Shown here: in pieces, positions 17,455 through 25,761 of the stretch | How the letters are laid out: each line of letters starts with the position of its first letter | Position numbering within the stretch: position 1 is the first letter of the stretch | From: Pelomonas sp051857475 | GTDB lineage: Bacteria > Pseudomonadota > Gammaproteobacteria > Burkholderiales > Burkholderiaceae_C | NCBI RefSeq assembly: GCF_051857475.1 | Contig: NZ_JBPZGZ010000002.1 | Coordinates: forward strand, 1,938,443-2,002,442 | Direction of reading: 5' to 3' | DNA length: 64,000 bases | Notes under the pieces: model-generated | The model's input: the letters and a program-made list of their open reading frames with translations, nothing else | The model's database searches: none | What the model was told of the DNA's origin: nothing | Program-made: the position numbers and the translations under genes

Positions 17455-18332
17455 GCTTCGGACTCTTCTTCGGGCGCGCGAGTCACCTTGAACCAGCGCA
17501 CGGCGCCGCCGCGGGTCAGCATGACGGCGAAGTTCAGCCCTTCAACCGTGACGACCTCGCCGCGGCGCGGTACGCGGCCGTGCTCGTGGGCGACCAGGCC
17601 GCCGATGGTGTCGAAGTCGTTGTCGGGCAGGGACAGGCCGAAGGCACCGTTGACGGCGGCGATGGTCGCGTCGCCGGCGACGCGCTGGCTGCCGTCGGCC
17701 AGGGTGTAGAGGCCGGATTCGCCGTCCTTCTCGTCGAACTCGTCCTCGATCTCGCCGACGATCTCCTCCAGCACGTCCTCGATCGTGATGAGGCCGGCCG
17801 TGTTGCCGAATTCGTCGATGACGATGGCGAGGTGGTTGCGGTTGGAGCGGAAGTCGCGCAGCAGCTCGTTGAGCCCCTTGCTCTCGGGCACGAAGACGGT
17901 GGGTCGCAGCAGGGCGCGCAGGTTCAGCTCGGGGGCGCGCTGCATCTTCAGCAGGTCCTTTGCGAGCAGGATGCCGATGATGTTGTCGCGCCTGCCTTCA
18001 TAGACCGGGAAGCGCGAATGGCCGCTGTCGATGACCAGGCCCAGCAGCTCGTCGTAGGGGGCGTCGATGTCCAGCAGGTCCATGCGTGGTGCGGCCACCA
18101 TGGCGTCGCCGGCCGACAGCTCGGCCATGCGCAGCACGCCTTCCAGCATCTGGCGCGATTCGGGCTCGATCAGCTCGCGCTGCTCGGCCTCGGCCAGGGT
18201 CTCGATCAGTTCGGTCTTGGAGTCGGGGCCGGGGTGCAGGAACTCCAGCATGCGCTCCAGCAGGCCGCGGGCCTCGGGCGGGTGTTTGGCGGCCCCGCGA
18301 ACTGGGGGCCTGCCTGAATGCGGTTCGCTCAA
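17451..18332 (-). CDS. corC: CorC/HlyC-type CBS-domain protein (YbeX-like)
   Basis: 293 residues. Two CBS motifs (about residues 70-190) are followed by a C-terminal CorC_HlyC domain (DGSQRVAGDATIAAVN, GRVPRRGEVVTVEGL). A cytosolic protein linked to magnesium/cobalt efflux and, as YbeX, to translation; usually next to lnt as here, with a four-base GTGA overlap. The first codon appears to be TTG (MSEPHSGRPPVRG); no better ATG precedes the conserved part. Divergent from the cobW-type gene over a 113-base gap. Confidence 0.92.
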   Translation of the reverse strand: MSEPHSGRPPVRGAAKHPPEARGLLERMLEFLHPGPDSKTELIETLAEAEQRELIEPESRQMLEGVLRMAELSAGDAMVAAPRMDLLDIDAPYDELLGLVIDSGHSRFPVYEGRRDNIIGILLAKDLLKMQRAPELNLRALLRPTVFVPESKGLNELLRDFRSNRNHLAIVIDEFGNTAGLITIEDVLEEIVGEIEDEFDEKDGESGLYTLADGSQRVAGDATIAAVNGAFGLSLPDNDFDTIGGLVAHEHGRVPRRGEVVTVEGLNFAVMLTRGGAVRWFKVTRAPEEESEA

Positions 18333-18445
18333 GGGGCGCTGTCAGGGTATTGCGGAAGGGACAGAATAGCCGATTGGTTTGACAAAACTTGATCCGGGGC
18401 GCCCCGCCCCCATATCTGTTGCCTTCGAGAAAACGGTCCCCCATC

Positions 18446-19501
18446 ATGTCCAAGCCCCAAGGCCTCATCCCCGCCACCATCCTGACCGGCTTCCTCGGCG
18501 CCGGAAAAACCACGCTGCTCAAGCGGGTGTTGACCGAGGCCCATGGCCAGAAGATCGCCGTCATCGAAAACGAGTTCGGCGAAGAGAACATTGACACCGA
18601 CATCCTGGTGTCGGACACCAACGAGCAGATCATCCAGATGAGCAATGGCTGCGTCTGCTGCACCATCCGCGAGGACCTGCGCACGACGCTGAGCGATCTG
18701 GCCGCCAAGCGCCGCAAGGGTGAACTGGACTTCGACCGCGTCGTCATCGAGACCACCGGCCTGGCCGACCCCGGCCCCGTGGCCCAGACCTTCTTCATGG
18801 ACGACGAGATCGCCGAGAGCTATCTGCTGGACTCCGTGCTGACCCTGGTGGACGCCAAGCACGCCGAGGAGCAGCTGAACACCCGCCAGGAAGCGCGCAT
18901 GCAGGTGGGGTTTGCCGACCAGATCTTCGTCAGCAAGGCCGACCTGGTCGAGCCGGCGGCCGTCGAGGCCCTGGTGCACCGCGTCAAGCACATGAACCCG
19001 CGCGCACCCATCCAGACCGCCCATTTCGGCGAGGTGCCGCTGGCCAAGATCTTTGACCTGCGCGGCTTCAATCTGAACGCCAAGCTGGAGATCGACCCCG
19101 ATTTCCTGAAGGCCGATTCACATGACCATCATCATCATGATCACGACCACCACGATCATGAGCATGGCGAGCATTGCGACCACCCCCATCACCACGCGCA
19201 CGACGACGACGTGAAGAGCTTCGTCTTCCGCGCCGACAAGCCCTTCAACCCGGCCAAGCTGGAGGACTTCCTGGGCGCCATCGTGCAGGTCTACGGTCCC
19301 AAGATGCTCAGATACAAGGGTGTCCTACACATGAAAGGCACGGACAAGAAGGTCATCTTCCAGGGCGTGCATCAGATGATGGGGTCCGATCTGGGCCCGA
19401 AATGGATGCCTGGAGAGAAAAAGCAGAGCAAGATGGTGTTCATTGGCATCGACCTTCCCAAAGAGGTGTTGATGCAAGGCTTGGAAGGCTGCTTGGCGTG
19501 A
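18446..19501 (+). CDS. COG0523 (CobW/ZNG-type) metallochaperone GTPase
   Basis: 351 residues from ATG 18446 (MSKPQGLIPATILTG); an in-frame ATG 57 bases upstream gives an unconserved extension. G1 motif GFLGAGKTTLLKRVL, metal-binding CVCCTIRED (CxCC, about residue 65), ETTGLADPGPV switch and SKADLV guanine motif. A histidine-rich loop (about residues 227-255, mostly His and Asp) precedes the C-terminal CobW domain. Such proteins insert zinc or other metals into client enzymes using GTP. I see no convincing Zur box upstream, so the metal cannot be assigned. Confidence 0.93.
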   Translation: MSKPQGLIPATILTGFLGAGKTTLLKRVLTEAHGQKIAVIENEFGEENIDTDILVSDTNEQIIQMSNGCVCCTIREDLRTTLSDLAAKRRKGELDFDRVVIETTGLADPGPVAQTFFMDDEIAESYLLDSVLTLVDAKHAEEQLNTRQEARMQVGFADQIFVSKADLVEPAAVEALVHRVKHMNPRAPIQTAHFGEVPLAKIFDLRGFNLNAKLEIDPDFLKADSHDHHHHDHDHHDHEHGEHCDHPHHHAHDDDVKSFVFRADKPFNPAKLEDFLGAIVQVYGPKMLRYKGVLHMKGTDKKVIFQGVHQMMGSDLGPKWMPGEKKQSKMVFIGIDLPKEVLMQGLEGCLA

Positions 19502-19509
19502 TGTTTTGA

Positions 19510-19534
19510 CCTCCGGAGACACCGTTTCCGGGGG
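19510..19534 (+). terminator. Stem-loop between the cobW-type gene and dksA
   Basis: CCTCCGGA pairs with TCCGGGGG (one G-T pair) around a nine-base loop, nine bases after the GTPase stop codon. No T-run follows, so it is only a weak candidate terminator. A TACAAT hexamer at 19561 downstream may be the -10 element for dksA. Confidence 0.35.
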
Positions 19535-19657
19535 GCTACAGACTGTTGGTTCCGCATGGCTACAATCCGCCGCGCTCAAAATTGGGCTGCCGGCTCAAAA
19601 GCAGTGGGATCAAGGTCTGACACCGCGCCGATGCAAGCCCTGAGCGAGGAGAAGACT

Positions 19658-20299
19658 GTGAGCAAGACCCCGGCCTCAAAAACCACCGCCGCATCCAAGG
19701 GTGCGAAGAAAACCGATGCCGGCGCTGACGTCGCCACGTTGGAAGCGCCCGCGCCCGCGAATCGCTTTGCCGACCGCTTCGCCCCGCCCAAACCACCCGT
19801 GCGTGGTGCCAACCAGGCGGAGGAGACGCCGCGCATTGCCGCCAAGGGGGATCCCAAGCTGGCCAACGCCTGGAAAAGCAAATCGGGTGCCGAGCTGAGT
19901 GATGCCGAGGTCCTGGCCATGCCGGACTCGGAATACATGAATGCCAAGCAGATCGAGTTCTTCCGCGCCAAGCTGACCGAGCTGAAGGACGGCGTGCTGT
20001 CCAACGCGGGTGAGACGACCGAGCATCTGCGCGAGGACACGACCATCGTCCCCGACCCGGCCGACCGCGCCACCATCGAGGAAGAACACGCCCTGGAGCT
20101 GCGCACGCGGGACCGCGAACGCAAACTGCTCAAGAAGATCGTGCAATCCATCGCACGTTTGGACAGCGGCGACTATGGCTATTGCGACGAAACCGGCGAA
20201 CCTATCGGTCTGGGCCGTTTGATTGCCCGCCCGACGGCGACGCTGTCGCTCGAAGCGCAACAGCGCCGCGAGCTCAAGCAGAAGATGTTCGGGGACTGA
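19658..20299 (+). CDS. dksA: DksA-type RNA polymerase-binding regulator, zinc-finger-degenerate
   Basis: 213 residues from GTG 19658, which has GAGGAG six bases upstream; ATG 19631 is possible but has a poorer site. A low-complexity Ala/Lys/Thr N-terminus (about 90 residues) precedes the core: MPDSEYMNAKQIEFFRAKL, coiled coil with DPADRATIEEEHALELRTRDRE (tip Asp residues visible), and the zinc-finger region GYCDETGEPIGLGRLIARPT then TLSLEA. Only the first of four zinc cysteines remains (C, T, S, A), like DksA2-type proteins. It should act with ppGpp at RNA polymerase. Confidence 0.93.
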   Translation: MSKTPASKTTAASKGAKKTDAGADVATLEAPAPANRFADRFAPPKPPVRGANQAEETPRIAAKGDPKLANAWKSKSGAELSDAEVLAMPDSEYMNAKQIEFFRAKLTELKDGVLSNAGETTEHLREDTTIVPDPADRATIEEEHALELRTRDRERKLLKKIVQSIARLDSGDYGYCDETGEPIGLGRLIARPTATLSLEAQQRRELKQKMFGD

Positions 20300-20317
20300 T
20301 ACCCTAGCCACGTGACC

Positions 20318-22066
20318 ATGTCCGACTCCAAGCCCGCAGACCCGAAGGAAGGTGACAGCTTCTTCCGCAAGGTTGCGCGCTTCGTGGCCAACCCCACGAC
20401 GGACTGGTCCGAGATCAACTCGCGCCAGGATGACCCCGAGGGCGACCTGGCCAAGGCCGAGTTGCGCGCCATGGTGGAGCGCAAGCGCCGCAACGACTTT
20501 GTGCGCAAGCGCGAGCTCGACATGCTGCGCCGCATCCGCCGTGAGGGCCTGACACCCGAGCAACTGGCCGCCCTGGCCTCGTCGCCGTCCCGCCTGGGTG
20601 ACGATGAGCGCATCAGCGAGCCCAATTCCAAGATCGATCTCGGCGTGAAGGCCAAGATCGACGAGATCGAGCAGCAGATGGTGGGCGAGAGCTTTGCGAC
20701 GACGCAGGCCGTGCCCAAGCAGCAGCCCGGTTTCTTCGACACCAGCACCCGGCCGGTGGCCTTTGCGGCCACGGTCGCGTCGCCGCCGCCGCCCGATGGC
20801 GGTCGCGTCAGCGAGTTCTCCACGCCCAGCGAGGTGGAGCGCCTGCAGGCCCCGACGCCGCCGGCCTCGGTGACCATGGGTGCCGCCATTCCGCCGCTGT
20901 CCGATTCTCCGGCCAGCCGCCTGCCCGATCTGCCGCCGCTGGACCTGTCGCTGTCCTTCACGCTGGCCGAGTCCACGCCCGAGGTCGAGGTGCAGGAGGT
21001 CGTGCACGACCCGGAGCTCGACGAGGCCGTCATCGCCTTCGCCAACGCCGACTACGACACCAGCGAGCACGCCCTGACCGAACTGGTGCGCCCGGGGGGC
21101 AGCCGCAACCTGCACGGCGAGACCTGGCTGGTGCTGTTCGACCACTACCGGGCCACCGGTGCCCAGGGCAAGTTCGAGGCGCTGGCGGTCGAGTACGCCC
21201 AGCAGTTCGGCCTGTCGGCGCCGCAGTGGTTCTCCATGCCCAAGCTGGTGGCCGAATCGACGCGCCAGTCCAACCGCTCCCCCATGGCCAAGGCCAGCCA
21301 GGTCAGCTGGACGGCGCCTGGCACCGTGAGGGCCGAGGACGTGGGCATCCTGCAAAAGCGCAGCGAGACCCTGCCCATGCCCTGGGTCTTCGACTGGGGC
21401 GCGCTGGACCAGATCGAGATCGAGGCCGCCATCCAGATGCGCCAGCTGTTCCGCCACTGGGCGAACCAGCAGGTCGACCAGCGCTGGGTGGGTGGCGACC
21501 GCTTCCTGAACCAGCTCAAGGAACTGGCCCCGGTCGGCGAACGCGATACCGACCCGGCGATGTGGATGCTGCGCCTGGAGGCGCTGCGCCTGGCCAACCG
21601 GCCCGACCAGTTCGACGAGGCCGCCATCGACTACTGCGTGACCTACGAGGTCTCGCCGCCGTCGTGGGAGCGCGCCAAGTGCCGCGTGCGTATCGGCGGT
21701 GAAGGGTCGTCGACCCACAACCCGCCTACCACCAGCATGCAGGCCGAGGCCCAGTCGACCTTCCTCGACACCAGCGTCGAGGTCAGCCTGGCCCAGCTCG
21801 AACTGATGGGCCAACTGAGCGGCGACATCTCCGAGAACCTGCGCATCCTGTCCACCGAGGTCGGCGAGGCCAGCCTCATCAACATCTCCTGCACCAAGCT
21901 GATCCGCCTGGACTTCATGGCCGCCGGCGACCTGTTGAACTGGGTGCTGCAGCGCCGCAGCGAAAACCGCATGGTCGTCTTCAACGACGCCCACCGTCTG
22001 GTGGCGCTGTTCTTCGGCGCGATGGGCATCAACGAGCACGCCAAGGTCAAGGTCCGTATCAATTGA
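20318..22066 (+). CDS. STAS-domain protein of the dksA-hslV interval
   Basis: 582 residues from ATG 20318 (MSDSKPADPKEGDSFF). Charged N-terminus (FFRKVARFVANPTTDW, basic helix to about residue 85), a long proline-rich linker (about 125-215), a helical TPR-like centre (about 230-480) and a C-terminal segment resembling a STAS fold (ISENLRILSTEVGEASLIN, MVVFNDAHRLVALFFGAMGI). Conserved in this position in Burkholderiales as far as I recall, but with no established role. No membrane segment or signal. Function unknown. Confidence 0.8.
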   Translation: MSDSKPADPKEGDSFFRKVARFVANPTTDWSEINSRQDDPEGDLAKAELRAMVERKRRNDFVRKRELDMLRRIRREGLTPEQLAALASSPSRLGDDERISEPNSKIDLGVKAKIDEIEQQMVGESFATTQAVPKQQPGFFDTSTRPVAFAATVASPPPPDGGRVSEFSTPSEVERLQAPTPPASVTMGAAIPPLSDSPASRLPDLPPLDLSLSFTLAESTPEVEVQEVVHDPELDEAVIAFANADYDTSEHALTELVRPGGSRNLHGETWLVLFDHYRATGAQGKFEALAVEYAQQFGLSAPQWFSMPKLVAESTRQSNRSPMAKASQVSWTAPGTVRAEDVGILQKRSETLPMPWVFDWGALDQIEIEAAIQMRQLFRHWANQQVDQRWVGGDRFLNQLKELAPVGERDTDPAMWMLRLEALRLANRPDQFDEAAIDYCVTYEVSPPSWERAKCRVRIGGEGSSTHNPPTTSMQAEAQSTFLDTSVEVSLAQLELMGQLSGDISENLRILSTEVGEASLINISCTKLIRLDFMAAGDLLNWVLQRRSENRMVVFNDAHRLVALFFGAMGINEHAKVKVRIN

Positions 22067-22124
22067 TCCGGCGGCCCTGGGCCGACCTTGCGAAACTCCG
22101 GCTGAACCTCAACTGGTACGGCCT

Positions 22125-22691
22125 ATGTCCTCCTCAGAATCTTCCGCCGTCTATCACGGCACCACCATCGTTTCCGTGCGGCGCCAGACGCCCGCCGGCT
22201 GGCAGGTCGCCATCGGCGGCGACGGCCAGGTCACGCTGGGCAACACCATCGTCAAGGCCAGTGCACGCAAGGTGCGCAAGCTCTACCGCGACCAGGTGCT
22301 GGCCGGCTTTGCCGGTGCGACGGCCGACGCCTTCACGCTGTTCGAGCGCTTCGAAGCCAAGCTGGAAAAGCACCAGGGGCATCTGGTGCGCGCCGCCGTC
22401 GAGCTGACGCGCGACTGGCGCACCGACCGCGTGCTGCGCCGCCTGGAAGCCATGCTGGCCGTGGCCGACAAGACGGCCTCCCTCATCATCACCGGCAACG
22501 GCGACGTGCTGGAGCCCGAGCAGGGCATCGTCGCCATCGGCTCGGGCGGCGCCTACGCCCAGGCCGCTGCCAAGGCCCTGCTGGCCCACACCGAGCTGAG
22601 CGCGGCCGACATCGTCAAGCAGTCCCTCGTCATCGCCGGCGAGATCTGCATCTACACCAACCAGAACCACACGCTGGAGGTTCTGGAATGA
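22125..22691 (+). CDS. hslV: HslV ATP-dependent protease proteolytic subunit
   Basis: 188 residues. The propeptide ends at the Gly of YHGTTIVSVRR, so autocleavage exposes the catalytic N-terminal Thr; downstream GSGGAYAQAAAKALL and the C-terminal ICIYTNQNHTLEVLE are family typical. HslV forms a double hexamer capped by HslU and degrades unfolded or specific regulatory proteins. Its stop overlaps the hslU start by four bases (ATGA). I see no convincing sigma-32 promoter in the 58-base gap upstream. Confidence 0.97.
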   Translation: MSSSESSAVYHGTTIVSVRRQTPAGWQVAIGGDGQVTLGNTIVKASARKVRKLYRDQVLAGFAGATADAFTLFERFEAKLEKHQGHLVRAAVELTRDWRTDRVLRRLEAMLAVADKTASLIITGNGDVLEPEQGIVAIGSGGAYAQAAAKALLAHTELSAADIVKQSLVIAGEICIYTNQNHTLEVLE

Positions 22692-24001
22692 GCAGCATGA
22701 CCCCTCAGGAAATCGTCTCTGAGCTGGACCGCCACATCGTCGGCCAGCAGGCCGCCAAGCGCGCCGTCGCCATCGCCATGCGCAACCGCTGGCGGCGCCA
22801 GCAGGTCGACGAGAAGCTGCGCGGCGAGATCACACCCAAGAACATCCTGATGATCGGTCCGACCGGCGTCGGCAAGACCGAGATCGCACGCCGCCTGGCC
22901 CGGCTGGCCGGCGCCCCCTTCGTCAAGGTCGAGGCGACCAAGTTCACCGAGGTGGGCTATGTCGGCAAGGATGTGGACTCCATCGTGCGCGACCTTGTGG
23001 AGGTGGCCGTCAAGCAGGAGCGCGAGGTGGCCATGCGCCGCTGCCAGACCCGTGCCGAAGACGCCGCCGAGGAGCGCATCCTGGCCGTGCTGCTGCCGGG
23101 CAGCGAGCCCGACAACGCCACCCGCCAGACCATGCGCAAGCGCCTGCGCGAGGGCCAGCTCGACGACAAGGACATCGAACTCGACCTGCTGGCGCCCAAG
23201 CCGACGATGGAGTTGCTGGGCCCCTTCGGCAACCAGCCCGGCATGGAAGACATGGCCGAGCAGCTCAAGGGCATGTTCAGCCAGTTCGGCGGCAACCAGA
23301 AGAAGACGCGCAAGCTCAAGATTGCCGAGGCGATGAAGCTGCTGATCGACGAGGAAGCCGCCAAGCTCGTCAACGAGGAAGAGATCCGCACCACGGCACT
23401 GACGAATGCCCAGGAGATGGGCATCGTCTTCATCGACGAGATCGACAAGGTGGCCTCGCGCAATGAGCACGGCGGCGCGGAGGTGTCGCGCCAGGGTGTG
23501 CAGCGCGACCTGCTGCCGCTGGTGGAAGGCACGACGGTGTCGACCAAGTACGGCCTGGTCAAGACCGACCATGTCCTCTTCATCGCCAGCGGGGCCTTTC
23601 ACCTCGCCAAGCCCAGCGATCTCATCCCCGAGCTGCAGGGCCGCCTGCCCATCCGCGTCGAGCTGGACTCGCTGTCGGTGGCCGACTTCGAAGCCATCCT
23701 GACCAGCACCCACGCCAGCCTGGTCAAGCAATACCAGGCCTTGCTGGCCACCGAGGGCGTCACGCTGGACCTGCAGCCCGGCGCCATCCGCCGCCTGGCG
23801 GAGATCGCTTTCGAGGTCAACGAGCGCACCGAGAACATCGGCGCGCGGCGCCTGGCGACGGTGATGGAGAGGCTGCTCGACGAGATCAGTTTCGACGCGC
23901 CGCGCAACGCGGGTCAGACCGTGTCGCTGGATGCAGCGGCGGTGGATGCCAAGCTGGGCGCGCTGGCGGCGAACGAGGATCTCAGCCGCTTCATTCTGTA
24001 G
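22688..24001 (+). CDS. hslU: HslU ATPase subunit of the HslVU protease
   Basis: 437 residues, a normal length. AAA+ landmarks: SELDRHIVGQQAAKRAV near the N-terminus, Walker A GPTGVGKT (about residue 58), the pore/EVGYVGKDVDSIVRDL segment, Walker B IVFIDEIDKV (about 248), sensor GAFHLAKPSDLIPELQGR, and the C-terminal SRFIL tail that inserts into HslV. It unfolds substrates and feeds them to HslV. The mRNA continues into a repeat at 24021. Confidence 0.97.
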   Translation: MSSMTPQEIVSELDRHIVGQQAAKRAVAIAMRNRWRRQQVDEKLRGEITPKNILMIGPTGVGKTEIARRLARLAGAPFVKVEATKFTEVGYVGKDVDSIVRDLVEVAVKQEREVAMRRCQTRAEDAAEERILAVLLPGSEPDNATRQTMRKRLREGQLDDKDIELDLLAPKPTMELLGPFGNQPGMEDMAEQLKGMFSQFGGNQKKTRKLKIAEAMKLLIDEEAAKLVNEEEIRTTALTNAQEMGIVFIDEIDKVASRNEHGGAEVSRQGVQRDLLPLVEGTTVSTKYGLVKTDHVLFIASGAFHLAKPSDLIPELQGRLPIRVELDSLSVADFEAILTSTHASLVKQYQALLATEGVTLDLQPGAIRRLAEIAFEVNERTENIGARRLATVMERLLDEISFDAPRNAGQTVSLDAAAVDAKLGALAANEDLSRFIL

Positions 24002-24020
24002 TCGTGCCTTCCCAAGCGGC

Positions 24021-24092
24021 TGCCGTGGAACCGGCTTCGCTGGGCCACTGGCGGCGCCCCTTGAGGGCCGGCGCTGCGGGTAGGGGGTTGGC
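24021..24092 (+). repeat. Intergenic palindromic repeat, family 2, copy D
   Basis: Same orientation and sequence family as 12150-12228, sharing GGAACCGGCTT, CGCCCCTTGAGGG and GGTAGGGGGTTGGCT. It ends on the stop codon of the minus-strand LuxR-type gene and sits 20 bases after the hslU stop, so it may also serve as a bidirectional terminator. Confidence 0.7.
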
Positions 24093-24712
24093 TAGTGAGG
24101 CAGCGCCTGGGCCGAGCCGGTCCAGCGCAGCATCTGCATCAGCGAGGGCGCCCGCGTCTTGCCCAGCAGGTTGCGTACATGGCTGCGCACCGTGCACACG
24201 CGCAGGCTCAGATGACGGGCCACGGACTCCACCGGCTCGCCGTCGGCCAGCAGCAGCAAGACCTGGCGCTCGGCGCGGCTGAGCCGGCACTTGAGGGTCA
24301 GCACGTCGATACGGGCCGCTTGGGTCAGTGCCGGCTGGTCCAGGTGGACGGTCACCAGCACGCTGTCCTCGGGCCAGCCCGAGGCGTCGGCGATGGCGGG
24401 TGCGAGGGAGGCTGCATGCAGCCATCCGGTGGCCAGGCTGGGCGTGAACCACAACCCCGTGCGCGATGACGAGCCGGCGCAGGCCCGCGCCAGCAGCTCA
24501 GACAGTTGGGCGGCGTTCAGCTGCCCCAACCCCGCCAGCCGTCCGGACTTCACCCCGCTGGTCAGCAGCGGCTCGGCGCTGGCGTTGGAAAACACCAGCC
24601 GGCAATTCGGTTGCAGCACCAACAGGGGCTGGGGCAGCGCGCCCAGCACCTCGCGCGGACGCGTCGCATGGCCGGCCCGCGCGGGCGCCTGGGAAGAAGT
24701 GGACTGCAACAT
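24092..24712 (-). CDS. PAS-LuxR-type transcriptional regulator, paralogue 1
   Basis: 206 residues from ATG 24712 (MLQSTSSQAPARAGH), preceded by AGGGGG. The N-terminal part resembles a PAS domain (GALPQPLLVLQPNCRLVFSN), and the C-terminal LuxR helix-turn-helix is CRLSRAERQVLLLLADGEP, then HLSLRVCTVRSHVRNLLGK. No receiver domain, so it is not a conventional response regulator. It is a tandem duplicate of the gene at 24828; both end WTGSAQALPH. No signal identified. It could read a small molecule or redox cue through the PAS fold. Confidence 0.85.
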   Translation of the reverse strand: MLQSTSSQAPARAGHATRPREVLGALPQPLLVLQPNCRLVFSNASAEPLLTSGVKSGRLAGLGQLNAAQLSELLARACAGSSSRTGLWFTPSLATGWLHAASLAPAIADASGWPEDSVLVTVHLDQPALTQAARIDVLTLKCRLSRAERQVLLLLADGEPVESVARHLSLRVCTVRSHVRNLLGKTRAPSLMQMLRWTGSAQALPH

Positions 24713-24827
24713 GGGGCCCCCTGAGCCTTTGCGGCGCGATGGCGCCGTCTGTTGCAGCCAGTGTGGCCAAGCCCGCGCGGCCCCGCCATAGGCCATTCGG
24801 CCGATCCCCCGGGGATCAGCGTCATGC

Positions 24828-25472
24828 TCAGTGGGGCAGCGCCTGGGCCGAGCCGGTCCAGCGCAGCAGTTGCATCAGCGTGGACGCCTGGGTCTTGCCG
24901 AGGAGGTTGCGCACATGGCTGCGCAGCGTGGACATGCACAGGCCGAGATGAGTCGCGGCGACCTCGACTGTCATGCCGTCGCCCAGCAGCATCAGTACGT
25001 GGCGTTCGGTGGCGCTAAGCCGGCTGTGCCGCGCCAGTGCGTCGATGCGGGCCGCCTGCGTCAATGCGGGCTGGTCGAGGTGGATGACCAGCAGCACGGC
25101 GTCTTCCGGCCAGCCGGCGCTGGCCGCGAGGTCGGCGGGCACCGGCATGATATGCAGCCAGCCGGTACTGATCTGCGGTGTGAACCACAGGCCGACATAG
25201 GACGTCGATCCAGCTTGGGCCAGGCGCAGCGGCGATTCCAGCCGCGCGGCGTCGAGCTGGCCAATCTGCATCAGATGCTCGGCTGTGACACCAACGCGGC
25301 GATCATGCAGCAGGCCGTCGACCCCGCGATTGCTGAACAGCAAGCGACGGTCCGGTCGCACGACCAGCATGGGCTGGGGCAGGGCGGCCAGCACCTGGCA
25401 GGCGCTTCCGAATGGCGTGAAGCCCGGTTGGACACGGTGACCTGTTGTATGGGTCTGGAGCACGTTCAACAT
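24828..25472 (-). CDS. PAS-LuxR-type transcriptional regulator, paralogue 2
   Basis: 214 residues from ATG 25472 (MLNVLQTHTTGHRV), which has GGGGAG seven bases upstream; the open frame extends further but without homology. PAS-like segment ALPQPMLVVRPDRRLLFSN, then LuxR helix-turn-helix (LSATERHVLMLLGDGMTVE, HLGLCMSTLRSHVRNLLGK). The first about 120 bases read from the 3' ends of the two paralogues are roughly 85 % identical by eye, so the duplication is recent or under gene conversion. Divergent from the response regulator at 25762 over 289 bases with no recognisable operator. Confidence 0.85.
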   Translation of the reverse strand: MLNVLQTHTTGHRVQPGFTPFGSACQVLAALPQPMLVVRPDRRLLFSNRGVDGLLHDRRVGVTAEHLMQIGQLDAARLESPLRLAQAGSTSYVGLWFTPQISTGWLHIMPVPADLAASAGWPEDAVLLVIHLDQPALTQAARIDALARHSRLSATERHVLMLLGDGMTVEVAATHLGLCMSTLRSHVRNLLGKTQASTLMQLLRWTGSAQALPH

Positions 25473-25761
25473 GAATATCTCCCCAAGCGACAGCGATGAC
25501 AGCGGTTGATTTGCTGGCAAGTTTGGTGGGCGGAGCTCGTCCGCGCATCGTCCGCACGGCCCGGCCGTATGGCCCAGCCAACGCATTGACACCGTCCGTT
25601 GCGTAGACGCCCAGATGACTCGCAGACCGGCGCTCACGCCGACCCTGGTTGTGACGGTTTGTCAGCATGGCTTGCCACAGAGGCCTATCCAAAAGCCCAA
25701 TGCCGCATGAGACCTGATACGGTCTTTGCTCGCTAATATCGACTCGTACCTTTTGCGCCCC

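Noticed and set aside
18333..18445. Zur-type box before the CobW-family GTPase
   Set aside because: No AT-rich dyad resembling a Zur site is present in the gap.
19084..19212. His/Asp-rich stretch suspected as a tandem repeat or assembly error
   Set aside because: It stays in frame and histidine-rich loops at this place are normal for COG0523 metallochaperones.
19676..22039. A 787-residue open frame antisense to dksA and the STAS gene
   Set aside because: Its translation is low-complexity, rich in Gly, Arg, His and Gln, and mirrors third-position GC of the sense genes. No domain is visible.
22067..22124. Possible sigma-32 promoter before hslV (CTTGCGAA then CTCAACT)
   Set aside because: Both boxes match the heat-shock consensus poorly; hslVU may be read from further upstream.
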